Source: Achromobacter spanius
GTDB lineage: Bacteria; Pseudomonadota; Gammaproteobacteria; Burkholderiales; Burkholderiaceae_B
NCBI RefSeq assembly: GCF_002812705.1
Contig: NZ_CP025030.1
Coordinates: forward strand, 6,361,784 to 6,425,783
Direction of reading: 5' to 3'
Length of the DNA stretch: 64,000 bases
Below the pieces are notes generated by a model. It made no database searches. It saw nothing but the letters and a program-made list of their open reading frames with translations, and was not told the DNA's origin. Within the stretch, counting starts at the first letter, position 1. Each line of letters opens with the position of its first letter. Of the stretch, positions 1 to 7,964 are shown one piece after another. The translations under genes and the position numbers were made by a program.

Positions 1-696
1 CGACAAGGTCTTCATCAGATAGGGCGCGGCGCCCACGATGCCCCGGCCCAGCCACGCCACCACCTGCGTGCGCTTCTGGCTCAGGTGCAAGCCCAGATCG
101 TCCAGCTTGACGATACCGGCCACCAGTCCGTACACACCAACCGTCATCGCGATGGCGATGATGGACAGCACCGCCACCTGGCGCGTGAAATCCGCGCCCG
201 CCACCGCCCCGAGGCTGATGACGATGATTTCGGCGGACAGGATGAAGTCGGTCCGAATGGCGCCCTTGATCTTGTTGCGTTCAAACGCAACCATGTCCAC
301 CGCTGTGTCCTGAAGGGCTTGCGCGCGCGCCGCATGGTTGCCCTCGTCAGACTCGCCATGCGGCAGGAATTTGTGCGCCAGTTTCTCTACGCCTTCGTAG
401 CAAAGGAACGCGCCGCCCAGCATCAGCAGCGGCGTCACCGCCCAGGGCGCGAACGCGCTGATCAGGAGCGCCGACGGCACCAGGATCAGCTTGTTGATGA
501 ACGACCCCTTGGCCACCGCCCACACCACGGGCAGTTCCCGGTTGACCGGCACCCCGCTCACCTGCTGCGCGTTCAGCGCCAGGTCATCGCCCAGTACGCC
601 GGCCGTCTTCTTGGCCGCGACTTTGGTCATGACGGAAACGTCGTCCAGAATGGTCGCGATGTCATCGAACAATGCAAAGAAACTGCTGCCGGCCAT
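1..696 (-). CDS. DUF808 family inner-membrane protein (YedI-like), partial
   Basis: The reading frame runs off the left edge, so only the first 232 codons are visible. It starts [20 protein letters not shown] and continues with [20 protein letters not shown] and later [13 protein letters not shown], which is the DUF808/YedI pattern. Several hydrophobic stretches (around residues 70-100 and 165-205) fit an integral membrane protein. The family's function is not established. The start ATG (694-696) was chosen because the family's N-terminal motif begins there. It is the first gene on the minus strand of this window and no partner lies beside it. Confidence 0.85.
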   Translation of the reverse strand, partial: MAGSSFFALFDDIATILDDVSVMTKVAAKKTAGVLGDDLALNAQQVSGVPVNRELPVVWAVAKGSFINKLILVPSALLISAFAPWAVTPLLMLGGAFLCYEGVEKLAHKFLPHGESDEGNHAARAQALQDTAVDMVAFERNKIKGAIRTDFILSAEIIVISLGAVAGADFTRQVAVLSIIAIAMTVGVYGLVAGIVKLDDLGLHLSQKRTQVVAWLGRGIVGAAPYLMKTLS

Positions 697-827
697 CAAG
701 CATCTCCCGAGCCCATGAAGGTGCTCAGAGTTTACAGGCGGCGGCGCGTTTTCTTGTCATCCAGTGACCGTTGCGCTATCCCGCGCAGTCCGCCACAGCG
801 GCATGCACGTGCACGGCAAGCGCCAAC

Positions 828-852
828 AAAAAGGCCGCCCGAATGGGCGGCC
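828..852 (-). terminator. Rho-independent terminator after the small hypothetical gene
   Basis: GGCCGCCC at 833-840 pairs with GGGCGGCC at 845-852 around a 4-base loop. On the minus strand the stem is followed by a T-run. It lies just downstream of the gene ending at 889. Confidence 0.75.
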
Positions 853-888
853 CTGACTGGCCGGTACGCAGCGCGATGCCGCGGCATA

Positions 889-1146
889 TCAAGCCGGCCT
901 GGCATGTGAATCAACCACAAGCCGGCCATGATTGATCGCGGCATCCACTGCCATGCCCGGGCTGGAAACAAATCCGCCTGATTCGAACAGCGGCACGGCA
1001 TGATGCTCGTTAAGTTTGTCTTGGTCGGCCGCCAACTCAACCGCTACCGTTGCGGTAAACGCGGGCCGGCCGCTGCCCCCGACTGCTATCCGGGAAACAT
1101 TGGCGGTGAGCCGATAGCCCTTGTAGACCATATTGTTGTGAAACAT
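889..1146 (-). CDS. Small hypothetical protein encoded downstream of the cold-shock gene
   Basis: 85 aa, beginning MFHNNMVYKGYRLTANVSRI. A good ribosome binding site (AGAAGGGG) sits about six bases before the ATG and a terminator follows the gene. It lies 54 bp downstream of the cold-shock gene on the same strand, with a terminator hairpin between them, so it may be transcribed by read-through or from its own promoter. No signal peptide or membrane segment is visible. I do not recognise a family; it could be a small stress-associated protein. Codon use and RBS favour a real gene. Confidence 0.6.
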   Translation of the reverse strand: MFHNNMVYKGYRLTANVSRIAVGGSGRPAFTATVAVELAADQDKLNEHHAVPLFESGGFVSSPGMAVDAAINHGRLVVDSHARPA

Positions 1147-1179
1147 AAAAGCCCCTTCTGTATTTAAAGGCCAAACGTT

Positions 1180-1198
1180 AAAGGCCCAACGGGCCTTT
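1180..1198 (-). terminator. Terminator-like hairpin after cold-shock gene
   Basis: AAAGGCCC (1180-1187) and GGGCCTTT (1191-1198) form a perfect 8-bp stem with a 3-base loop, three bases past the cold-shock stop codon on the minus strand. The A/T flanks of the stem supply a short U tract. Confidence 0.65.
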
Positions 1199-1200
1199 AT

Positions 1201-1404
1201 TCACAGAGCGCGAATTTGCGTGGCGTGAGGCCCTTTTGCGCCTTGAGCGGTGACGTAGCTGACGCGTTGGTTTTCCATCAGCACTTTGTGCCCTTCGCTA
1301 ACGATTTCCGAGAAATGCGCGAATAAATCCTTGCCGCCGTCCTCGGGCATGATGAAGCCGAATCCTTTCGCATCGTTAAACCACTTTACGATTCCGGTTT
1401 CCAT
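1201..1404 (-). CDS. cspA: Cold-shock domain protein (CspA family)
   Basis: 67 aa, the usual length of a single-domain cold-shock protein. It starts METGIVKWFNDAKGFGFI and carries both RNA-binding motifs: RNP1 (KGFGFI, about residues 13-18) and RNP2 (LFAHF, about 27-31). These proteins bind single-stranded RNA/DNA as a five-stranded OB fold and act as RNA chaperones in the cytoplasm. The 467-bp gene-free stretch upstream fits the long structured 5' leader typical of cold-induced csp mRNAs. Genomes of this group carry several paralogues, so the symbol indicates the family only. Confidence 0.95.
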   Translation of the reverse strand: METGIVKWFNDAKGFGFIMPEDGGKDLFAHFSEIVSEGHKVLMENQRVSYVTAQGAKGPHATQIRAL

Positions 1405-1871
1405 AATCTCATTCCTTTTTAAATGCAGGCGTTGCCCGCGAAGATGAGCCTATCAAGGAAAGGACAGCGAACAATTAAGCGCCCCAAGGGGAGCAAGACC
1501 GGACGGAAATCACGATGCTCGAAAAGCTTCTTATCCACTATGGGTGCAGGGGTGGGCAATGTCAATCGGCGTTTCCAATTACCACGCAAGCATCAGTTAC
1601 GCGGAAAAAATAAACGCTTATTAATGAAATCATTGCGTAATAAGGGTCTGGGAAGATCCCTTGGCGTTGCCCTATTGAGTAACCAAGCCTGGATAAGCGT
1701 ATACCCGAACCATAAAGCGCGTATGCTGGCGCAATGGTGCTTGAACGCGCGTCACCTCGCCGTATCGCCATACAGGAGTATGGCCATGCACCACCCCCGC
1801 AAGCGCTACGCGCGCACCCGTCCCAGCACGCATCTAACTGTGCTCGCGCATGCGCGTTTCACGGTTCCAGC
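1405..1871. other. Gene-free stretch: cold-shock leader and divergent promoter region
   Basis: About 470 bp without a convincing gene, visibly richer in A+T than the flanks, especially 1560-1690. It should hold the csp promoter and leader on the minus strand and the promoter of the plus-strand gene at 1872. Open frames crossing it show no coding bias or domain. Confidence 0.5.
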
Positions 1872-2309
1872 GTGAGCGCGATCAGAAGGTCAATCGCCAA
1901 ATTCGCCAACGCCTGCGTCAAGCTGCTGCCTTCAGCGCCGCGCCCTGCCCCGGGTGGCGAGCCCAGGCGGGAGCCGCAGCGCGACCACGCCGCCATTGCT
2001 TCGCCATGGCGCATTTACCGTATCTATGCGCGGCCCGGGCATTTGCTGATGCGCAATGAGCAAGGTCGCATCCTGGACCTGGGCGTCATGAAGGGCGAAG
2101 AACCCAACCTGACGTACCGCCTCTTTGCCCGCGATCTGCAAGGCAAGGGCTTTGCTACCCGTACGCTGCTGCTGGAAGACATCGCTCGCCGCATCGAAGC
2201 GGGCGAAGTCAGCAAGGAACTGCTGAACCTGCCCGAATGGGATCAGCCCCTGGGCGCGGATCTGGATCGCGGCACGCATACGGATGTGTCGATGAAGCTG
2301 GGCCGCTAG
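1872..2309 (+). CDS. Hypothetical protein
   Basis: 145 aa if started at the GTG at 1872 (VSAIRRSIAKFANACVKLLP). The C-terminal part (RNEQGRILDLGVMKGEEPNL and on to the end) has coding-like codon use and looks like a compact soluble domain; the first 50 residues are proline/arginine-rich and less certain. An internal ATG at about 2049 is another possible start. No ribosome binding site clearly decides between them. I do not recognise the family and no neighbour indicates a function. Confidence 0.5.
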   Translation: MSAIRRSIAKFANACVKLLPSAPRPAPGGEPRREPQRDHAAIASPWRIYRIYARPGHLLMRNEQGRILDLGVMKGEEPNLTYRLFARDLQGKGFATRTLLLEDIARRIEAGEVSKELLNLPEWDQPLGADLDRGTHTDVSMKLGR

Positions 2310-2328
2310 GCGCCCCCGGCAAGCAGCA

Positions 2329-2670
2329 CTACTTTTGCGTCTGCTCTGCCACGCACATATTCACGACACCATTGACCAGTGCCTCGATCCGATCGCGCTC
2401 CGCGCTTTTTTCGTTCGTGACCAGCATGCGGTCATAGGCGGTGTAGTCCTTCAGAAGCACGGACTTCTGCAATCCGTCCAGCACGCAATTGCAATAGGCC
2501 TCTGCACGCGTGTCGACATCGGGCAGCGCGCCCGCGCTTTTCTTGAAGCCTTCCACGCAGGCGCTATAGGTCACGCGGCGAACACTCTCGGGGTATTCAT
2601 TTTTCTTGCCGCATCCCGCCAGCGCCAACACAGCCGCCGCGCCTGCCACCGCCAACCACTTAGCTTGCAT
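2329..2670 (-). CDS. Small lipoprotein, hypothetical
   Basis: 113 aa. The N-terminus MQAKWLAVAGAAAVLALAGC is a lipoprotein signal with lipobox LAGC (Cys20). The mature part contains four further cysteines (SACVEGF, AYCNCVLD, NMCVAE), which suggests disulfide bonds in the periplasm. The gene stands alone on the minus strand between two plus-strand units. Function unknown; the spaced cysteines and short helical repeats resemble other small envelope lipoproteins but I cannot name a family. Confidence 0.8.
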   Translation of the reverse strand: MQAKWLAVAGAAAVLALAGCGKKNEYPESVRRVTYSACVEGFKKSAGALPDVDTRAEAYCNCVLDGLQKSVLLKDYTAYDRMLVTNEKSAERDRIEALVNGVVNMCVAEQTQK

Positions 2671-2821
2671 CGAACCGCTCCCTGTTGAAATTCAAAACGG
2701 TGCATTTTTGCATAGGGACCTTGCTCGCGAATCAATCCTGGCCAGGATCGCCCCACGTGAGCGCCGGTTCGCGTAACTGGGTCCGATAAACGACCCATTT
2801 GGCCCCTTCCCAATTGTTTGG

Positions 2822-2836
2822 TGTGTATGGTACACA
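2822..2836 (+). promoter_or_regulatory. Candidate HicB operator upstream of hicA
   Basis: TGTGTA-TGG-TACACA is a perfect 6-bp inverted repeat with a 3-bp spacer ending two bases before the hicA start codon. HicB proteins with a C-terminal DNA-binding domain autorepress hicAB through palindromes in this position. The site would cover the translation start or the -10 region. Confidence 0.55.
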
Positions 2837-2838
2837 TC

Positions 2839-3021
2839 ATGAACAGCCGCGAGATCATCAGACAGCTTCGCCAAGCGGGCTGGGTATTCCGACATGCGAA
2901 AGGCTCGCATCACATTTTCGTCCACCCGCAAAAAGCTGGGCATATCAGCGTGCCTCACCCCAAGAAAGACTTGGGGATCGGACTGGTTACGAAACTGCTG
3001 ACGCAAGCCGGCCTGAAGTAG
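2839..3021 (+). CDS. hicA: HicA family mRNA interferase toxin
   Basis: 60 aa starting MNSREIIRQLRQAGW, the usual HicA length. HicA folds as a small double-stranded-RNA-binding-like domain and cleaves mRNA and tmRNA when not held by HicB. The conserved catalytic histidine lies in KGSHHIFVHP (about residues 24-33), with the typical glycine before it. I chose the ATG at 2839 over upstream in-frame starts because the HicA fold begins at MNSREI and the operator palindrome occupies the sequence just before it. The antitoxin hicB follows after 49 bp on the same strand. Confidence 0.9.
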   Translation: MNSREIIRQLRQAGWVFRHAKGSHHIFVHPQKAGHISVPHPKKDLGIGLVTKLLTQAGLK

Positions 3022-3070
3022 CCCGGTATCGCTGGACCATCGGTCCGCACATGGCTTGCCAAGGAAACTC

Positions 3071-3463
3071 ATGAAATATCCAATCGCCATTGAACCCGGC
3101 AGCGAGACGCAAGCGTGGGGCGTCGTCGTGCCGGATCTGCCGGGCTGCTTTTCCGCCGCCGACTCAGGCATAGACGAAGCTATCGAGAACGCAAAAGAAG
3201 CGATCGAGCTGTGGATTGAAACCGCGTTGGATAGCGGCACACCCGTACCCGTTGCCACCAGCATTGCGGGTCACCAAGCGAATCCGGAATTCGCGGGCTG
3301 GGTTTGGGCCATTGTTGAAATCGATCCGGCCGTCATGGACGACACCATCGAACGCATCAACATCACGCTGCCCCGCCGAATCCTTGCAAGGATCGACGCC
3401 AAAGCGCGTGCGGCGGGAGAAAGCCGATCTGGCTACATCGCTCATCTGGCATTGACGCACTAG
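3071..3463 (+). CDS. hicB: HicB family antitoxin
   Basis: 130 aa. The N-terminal half (MKYPIAIEPGSETQAWGVVV, then PDLPGCFSAADSGIDEAIEN) is the partially degraded RNase-H-like HicB fold that blocks HicA. The C-terminal part (ERINITLPRRILARIDAKAR, ending SGYIAHLALTH) is a ribbon-helix-helix DNA-binding domain, so it should bind the hicAB operator and repress the operon. AAGGA lies six bases before the ATG at 3071, which favours this start over the in-frame ATG 15 bases upstream. It forms an operon with hicA. Confidence 0.9.
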   Translation: MKYPIAIEPGSETQAWGVVVPDLPGCFSAADSGIDEAIENAKEAIELWIETALDSGTPVPVATSIAGHQANPEFAGWVWAIVEIDPAVMDDTIERINITLPRRILARIDAKARAAGESRSGYIAHLALTH

Positions 3464-3504
3464 ATTCAGCGACTAGCAGAGAGGCCCACACCCGCCCCCC
3501 GCCT

Positions 3505-4245
3505 TCAGCTCATATACACGCCGCCGTTGATCGCGTAGTTGGCGCCCGTGACGAAGGCGGCTTCGTCGGAGGCCAGCCAGGCGCACAGCCCGGCCAGGTC
3601 ATGGGCGGTGCCCAGGCGTCCGACCGGCACGCTTTCGATGATGCGGTCCAGCAGCGCCGGCGGAAACGCCTTCACGGTGTCGTCGGCGATGAAGCCCGGC
3701 GACACCAGGTTCACCGTGACGCCGCGCGCCGCCACTTCTTGCGCCAGTGACCGCGTGAAGCCAATCACCGCGCCCTTGGCCGTGGCGTAATTGATCTGCC
3801 CGATCTGCCCTTTTTCCGCCGCCACCGAACCAATGTTGATGATGCGCCCCCAGCCCCGGTCGGCCATGCTGTCGACCACCTGCTTGGTGCTGTTGAACAG
3901 CGTGTCCAGGTTGCTGCGCAGCACCGCGGCCCAATCGGCATAGCCCATTTGACGAAACCGCATGTCCAGCATGGACCCGGCGTTGTTGACCAGCACGTCG
4001 ATCTCGCCGACTTCGCGGCGTACTTTCGCGAACGCCGCCTCGGTTGATGCCCACTCGGTGGCGTCGCCCTCGGACGCGACGAAGTCATAGCCCAGGGACT
4101 TCTGTTCCTTCAACCAACCATCCCGGCGCGACGAACGCGGGCCGCAGCCTGCCACCACACGATGCCCCGTCTGATGCAGCGCCTGGCAGATCGCGGTGCC
4201 CGTGTGGCCCATTCCGCTGGTGACATAAGCGATACGCAAAGCCAT
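3505..4245 (-). CDS. SDR family reductase, acetoacetyl-CoA/3-oxoacyl reductase type
   Basis: 246 aa short-chain dehydrogenase. The nucleotide-binding turn is SGMGHTGTAICQAL near the N-terminus, NNAG follows at about residue 87, and the catalytic Ser/Tyr/Lys are in GSVAAEKGQIGQINYATAKG. The glycine motif is closer to PhbB (acetoacetyl-CoA reductase for polyhydroxybutyrate synthesis) than to standard FabG, but no phaA or phaC is nearby, so the substrate is open. The start at 4245 puts AAGGA at proper spacing; the ATG two codons upstream would overlap the RBS. It is 37 bp downstream of the transporter gene on the same strand and may be co-transcribed. Confidence 0.85.
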   Translation of the reverse strand: MALRIAYVTSGMGHTGTAICQALHQTGHRVVAGCGPRSSRRDGWLKEQKSLGYDFVASEGDATEWASTEAAFAKVRREVGEIDVLVNNAGSMLDMRFRQMGYADWAAVLRSNLDTLFNSTKQVVDSMADRGWGRIINIGSVAAEKGQIGQINYATAKGAVIGFTRSLAQEVAARGVTVNLVSPGFIADDTVKAFPPALLDRIIESVPVGRLGTAHDLAGLCAWLASDEAAFVTGANYAINGGVYMS

Positions 4246-4282
4246 GACCATTCCTTAATCAATGTGCGGCAAACGCCGCGAA

Positions 4283-5623
4283 TCAAGCAACCGCGCCCAC
4301 AAGCGGGAACAGGCCAAACGCCAGGGCGGCTGCCAGCATCACCACGCAGATCAGCGTGGCCCACTTCAACGAATAACGTTGGTGGTCGCCGAATTCCACC
4401 CCGGCCAGGCCCACCAGCAGGTAGGTAGACGGCACCAACGGGCTCAGCAAATGCACCGGCTGGCCGATGAGCGACGCGCGCGCCATTTCAACGGCCGAAA
4501 TGCCATAGCCCTGCGCCGCTTCGCTCAGGATGGGCAGCACCCCGAAATAGAAGGCGTCGTTCGACATGAAGAACGTGAACGGCAGGCTGACCAGGGCGGT
4601 GATGCCCGCCAGATACGGGCCCATCGCATCCGGAATCACGGCAAGCAGGCTGCGCGACATGGCTTCCACCATGCCCGTGCCGGACAAAATGCCCGTGAAG
4701 ATGCCCGCCGCGAAAATCAGCGATACCACCGACAGCACATTGCCCGCGTGCTGCGCAACGCGGCGTCGTTGTTCGGCCAGGTTCGGATAGTTGATGATCA
4801 GCGCAACCGCGAACGCAATCATGAACAGCACCGGCAGCGGCAGGACGCCCATCACCAGGCTGACCATCAGCGCCAGCGTCAGGCCGGCGTTCACCCACAG
4901 CAGCTTGGGGCGGCGCAGGTCATGGTCGACTTCGATTTCAGGCAGGTTCTTGGGGCCGTCCTCGTCGTAGCCGGCGTGCAGCGACGCGCCATCCGGCAGC
5001 GACAGCACGCCAAGGCGGCGGCGCTCTTTCAGGCCCAGCATGAACGCCAGGATCAGCAGCGCCACAATAGCCACCCCCATCACCGGCACCAGCGGAATGA
5101 AGATGTCGCCCGCGTCCACATGCAGGGCGCTGGCGGCGCGCGCCGTCGGCCCGCCCCACGGCGTCAGGTTCATGATGCCGCTGGCCAGCATCGCCAGGCA
5201 GGTCATGGACAGCGCATTCATCTTCAGGCGGCGGTACAGCGGCAGCATCGAGGCCACCACGATCATGTAGGTGGTCGAGCCGTCGCCATCCAAGGAGATC
5301 ACCAGCGCCAGCACCGTCGTGCCCACCACGATTTTCAGCGGGTCGCCCTTCACCGCGCGCAGGATTCGGCCGACGATGGGATCGAACAGTCCGGCGTCGA
5401 TCATCACCCCGAAATACAGGATGGCGAACATCAGCATCACACCGGTGGGCGCAATCTTGCGGATGCCGTCCAGCATCATCTTGTCGATGCCGGCGCCAAA
5501 GCCGCCCAGCAGCGCAAAAATAATGGGGACAAGAATCAGGGCGACCAAGGGCGACAGGCGCTTGGTCATGATCAACGTCATGAACGTGATCACCATGCCA
5601 AAGCCAAGCAGGGTCAAAAGCAT
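4283..5623 (-). CDS. CitMHS family citrate/carboxylate-metal symporter
   Basis: 446 aa with about 11-12 hydrophobic segments from the N-terminus (MLLTLLGFGMVITFMTLIMT) to the C-terminus. The stretch VISLDGDGSTTYMIVVASML and the NLTPWGGPTARAASAL loop are typical of the CitMHS family, which imports citrate complexed with Mg2+ or Ca2+ together with protons. The gene is divergent from a TctD/TctE-like two-component system and a periplasmic binding protein across a 190-bp intergenic region, the usual layout for a carboxylate-induced transporter. Actual substrate specificity cannot be read from the sequence. Confidence 0.9.
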   Translation of the reverse strand: MLLTLLGFGMVITFMTLIMTKRLSPLVALILVPIIFALLGGFGAGIDKMMLDGIRKIAPTGVMLMFAILYFGVMIDAGLFDPIVGRILRAVKGDPLKIVVGTTVLALVISLDGDGSTTYMIVVASMLPLYRRLKMNALSMTCLAMLASGIMNLTPWGGPTARAASALHVDAGDIFIPLVPVMGVAIVALLILAFMLGLKERRRLGVLSLPDGASLHAGYDEDGPKNLPEIEVDHDLRRPKLLWVNAGLTLALMVSLVMGVLPLPVLFMIAFAVALIINYPNLAEQRRRVAQHAGNVLSVVSLIFAAGIFTGILSGTGMVEAMSRSLLAVIPDAMGPYLAGITALVSLPFTFFMSNDAFYFGVLPILSEAAQGYGISAVEMARASLIGQPVHLLSPLVPSTYLLVGLAGVEFGDHQRYSLKWATLICVVMLAAALAFGLFPLVGAVA

Positions 5624-5813
5624 GAGGGGTATCTCCGACTAGTCGTTGTTATGTGTGACGCCGCCTCCAGCAAGGGAGGCAGGTGCAGAAGACTAGGAAG
5701 AAAAGCTGTCTGGAACCTGTCGTTTTTTCAAACCGCGAGCGGCCCTTTGCGCCTTTCCACAGGCGGCCGCCCCGGGGAAAAATGGCCGGATTGGACGCAG
5801 CTACAATCAGCCG

Positions 5814-6518
5814 ATGCGCATCCTGGTGATCGAAGACGACGAGGATCTGGCCGACGCCCTCGTCCGCCGGCTGCGCCGTCTCGGCCATGCCGTGGACCTT
5901 CAAAACGACGGCCTCAGCGCCGACGGCGTGCTGCAATACGAAACCTTCGACCTGGTCATCCTGGATATCGGCCTGCCCCGCATGTCGGGCTTTGACATCC
6001 TGCACCGCCTGCGCGACCGGGGCAGCAAGACACCGGTGCTGGCGCTGACGGCCCGCATCGACATCGAAGACCGCGTCCACGCCCTGGATACTGGCGCCGA
6101 CGACTATCTGGCCAAGCCCTTTGATTTCCGCGAACTGGAAGCCCGCTGCCGCGCCTTGCTGCGCCGGCCCAGCGCCCAAGCCGCGGGCGTCCTGCGCTTT
6201 GGCGACCTGATCATCGACAGCGCCGCGCGCCACGTCTCGCTGGGCGGACAGCGCATCGACCTGCCCAAGCGCGAATACAGCCTGCTTGAGATTCTGCTGG
6301 CCGGCATGAATCGCGCCGTCAGCAAAACCGAGATTGCCAACAAGCTCTTTGCCTTCGACGACGACGCCGCGCCCAACGCCATCGAGGTCTACATCGCCCG
6401 GCTCCGCCGCAAGCTGGAAGGCTCGCCGCTACGCATCGAAACGCAGCGCGGCACCGGTTACCTGCTGACGTCCACCGCCCCGCCGGACAACCCCGCGCCC
6501 GGCACGCCGCAGGACTAG
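5814..6518 (+). CDS. OmpR/TctD-type response regulator
   Basis: 234 aa. Receiver domain (1-115): acidic pocket EDDE at residues 7-10, phospho-acceptor Asp51 in VILDIGLP, conserved Lys in AKPFDF. The C-terminal winged-helix domain (about 125-220) contains IDLPKREYSLLEIL and the recognition-helix region AIEVYIARLRRKL. It should be phosphorylated by the kinase encoded three bases downstream and control the divergent CitMHS transporter. A TACAAT -10-like box at 5802-5807 lies only a few bases before the ATG and no Shine-Dalgarno is evident, so leaderless translation is possible. The family resembles TctD, regulator of tricarboxylate uptake. Confidence 0.92.
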   Translation: MRILVIEDDEDLADALVRRLRRLGHAVDLQNDGLSADGVLQYETFDLVILDIGLPRMSGFDILHRLRDRGSKTPVLALTARIDIEDRVHALDTGADDYLAKPFDFRELEARCRALLRRPSAQAAGVLRFGDLIIDSAARHVSLGGQRIDLPKREYSLLEILLAGMNRAVSKTEIANKLFAFDDDAAPNAIEVYIARLRRKLEGSPLRIETQRGTGYLLTSTAPPDNPAPGTPQD

Positions 6519-6521
6519 CCC

Positions 6522-7964
6522 GTGAAGCCAGGCCGCATTTCCATCCGACGCCGCCTGTTGGCGATGCTGCTGACGCTGTTCGCCGTGGGCCTGGCCGCGC
6601 TCTACCTGCTGGTGCGCGGCTATGCCCAGCAAACCGCGGACACCACCTACGACCAATTGCTGCGCGCGTCGGTCCTGTCCATGGCCGACAGCCTGCAACT
6701 GGTGCAAGGCGAATGGCAGATGGACATGCCCTACGCCGCGCTGGCCTTGCTGGAACAGGCGCCGCGCGACCGGGTGTTCTATCGCGTTGCGACCACGGCG
6801 GGATCGCTGATTTCCGGATACGCCGACCTGCCCTCGGCACCGGACCGCCAAAACGCCGACGATACGCCTCAGCTGTACACCACCCGGTATCAGGGCGAGC
6901 CTGTGCGCGTTGCCTGGATGGAACGCAAGATTGCCGGGCCGCGTAGCGCCGAGGCCGCCGTGATCCATGTTGCGCAGACCCGCGAAGCCCGCAACGCGCT
7001 GGCCGACAGCATCCTGTGGCAAGGCACCTTGGCGCTGATCGGTTTCACCAGCGCGGCACTGGCGCTGGCCTACTGGGGCTTGCAACGTTCCCTGTCGCCC
7101 ATCCAGCGCATCGAACACGAATTGGCCACGCGCAGCGCGTCCGACCTGCATCCCATCGCCGCGCCCGTGCCCCAGGAACTCGATACCCTGGTGCATTCGC
7201 TGGACGGCTTCATGGCCCGGCTATCCGACAATCTCGACACCTTGCGCCTGTTCATCGCCGAAGCCGCCCACCAGTTGCGCACGCCGCTGGCCGCGCTGCA
7301 TGCGCAGATGGAAGTGGCGCTGGATGAAGACGACCCCGCCGAACAGCGCCGCAGCCTGCTGGCCGTATTGCGCAATGCCGAAAAACTGTCGCGGCTGGTC
7401 AACCAGCTGCTTAGCGACGCCAGCGTCATCCACCGCAGCAACGTCAAGCAGTTTCAAGCGGTTGACCTGGCCGAACTGCTGCGCCAGGCCGCCTATGACA
7501 CCGTGCCGCAAGCCGCCCCCCAGCCCGACGTGCGCCTGCACCTGCCCGCTGCCGCGTCCGGCCAGGAACCTGACCGCCAAACACCAACCATCCTGGGCGA
7601 CAGCCTGATGCTGCGCGAGGCCTTCAAGAACCTGATCGACAACGCCTTGCGCCACGGCGCCCAAATTTCCAACCCCATCTCCGGCCCCAACGACGGGCAC
7701 ATCGACATCATCCTCGACGCCCACGATAACGGCTGGCGCATCACCGTCTCCGACCCCGGGCCGGGCATCCCGCCCGCGCTGGCCAATGCCGCGTTCGAAC
7801 GCTTCACGCGCGGCCCAAACCCGCGCACCTCAGGCGCGGGGCTGGGTCTGTCCATCGTCAAGCGCGTTGTCGAAATCCATCAAGGCAAACTCAGCTTGAG
7901 TAACCGCGTGGGCGGCGGGCTGGATGCGGTCATCAACTTTCCGGCGAGCCGTCGTGATGCATAG
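6522..7964 (+). CDS. TctE-type sensor histidine kinase
   Basis: 480 aa starting at a GTG three bases after the regulator's stop codon. TM1 is at about 11-32, followed by a periplasmic 2CSK-like sensor domain (about 35-160), TM2 (about 166-187), a HAMP-like linker and the kinase core. The phospho-accepting His250 is in AEAAHQLRTPLAAL; the N box (NLIDNALRHG), G1 (DPGPGIP) and G2 (GAGLGLSI) boxes are intact. It belongs to an operon with the preceding regulator and, overlapping by 8 bp, the following periplasmic binding protein. It likely senses a carboxylate, directly or through that binding protein. Confidence 0.92.
   Translation: MKPGRISIRRRLLAMLLTLFAVGLAALYLLVRGYAQQTADTTYDQLLRASVLSMADSLQLVQGEWQMDMPYAALALLEQAPRDRVFYRVATTAGSLISGYADLPSAPDRQNADDTPQLYTTRYQGEPVRVAWMERKIAGPRSAEAAVIHVAQTREARNALADSILWQGTLALIGFTSAALALAYWGLQRSLSPIQRIEHELATRSASDLHPIAAPVPQELDTLVHSLDGFMARLSDNLDTLRLFIAEAAHQLRTPLAALHAQMEVALDEDDPAEQRRSLLAVLRNAEKLSRLVNQLLSDASVIHRSNVKQFQAVDLAELLRQAAYDTVPQAAPQPDVRLHLPAAASGQEPDRQTPTILGDSLMLREAFKNLIDNALRHGAQISNPISGPNDGHIDIILDAHDNGWRITVSDPGPGIPPALANAAFERFTRGPNPRTSGAGLGLSIVKRVVEIHQGKLSLSNRVGGGLDAVINFPASRRDA

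Noticed and set aside
85..909. 274-codon plus-strand open frame at the left edge
   Set aside because: Antisense to the DUF808 gene and Arg/His/Gln-rich.
4262..5995. Long plus-strand open frame (577 codons) over the transporter gene
   Set aside because: Rich in Arg, Gln and His and lies antisense to the CitMHS gene, which has clear domains; an artefact of high-GC coding on the other strand.
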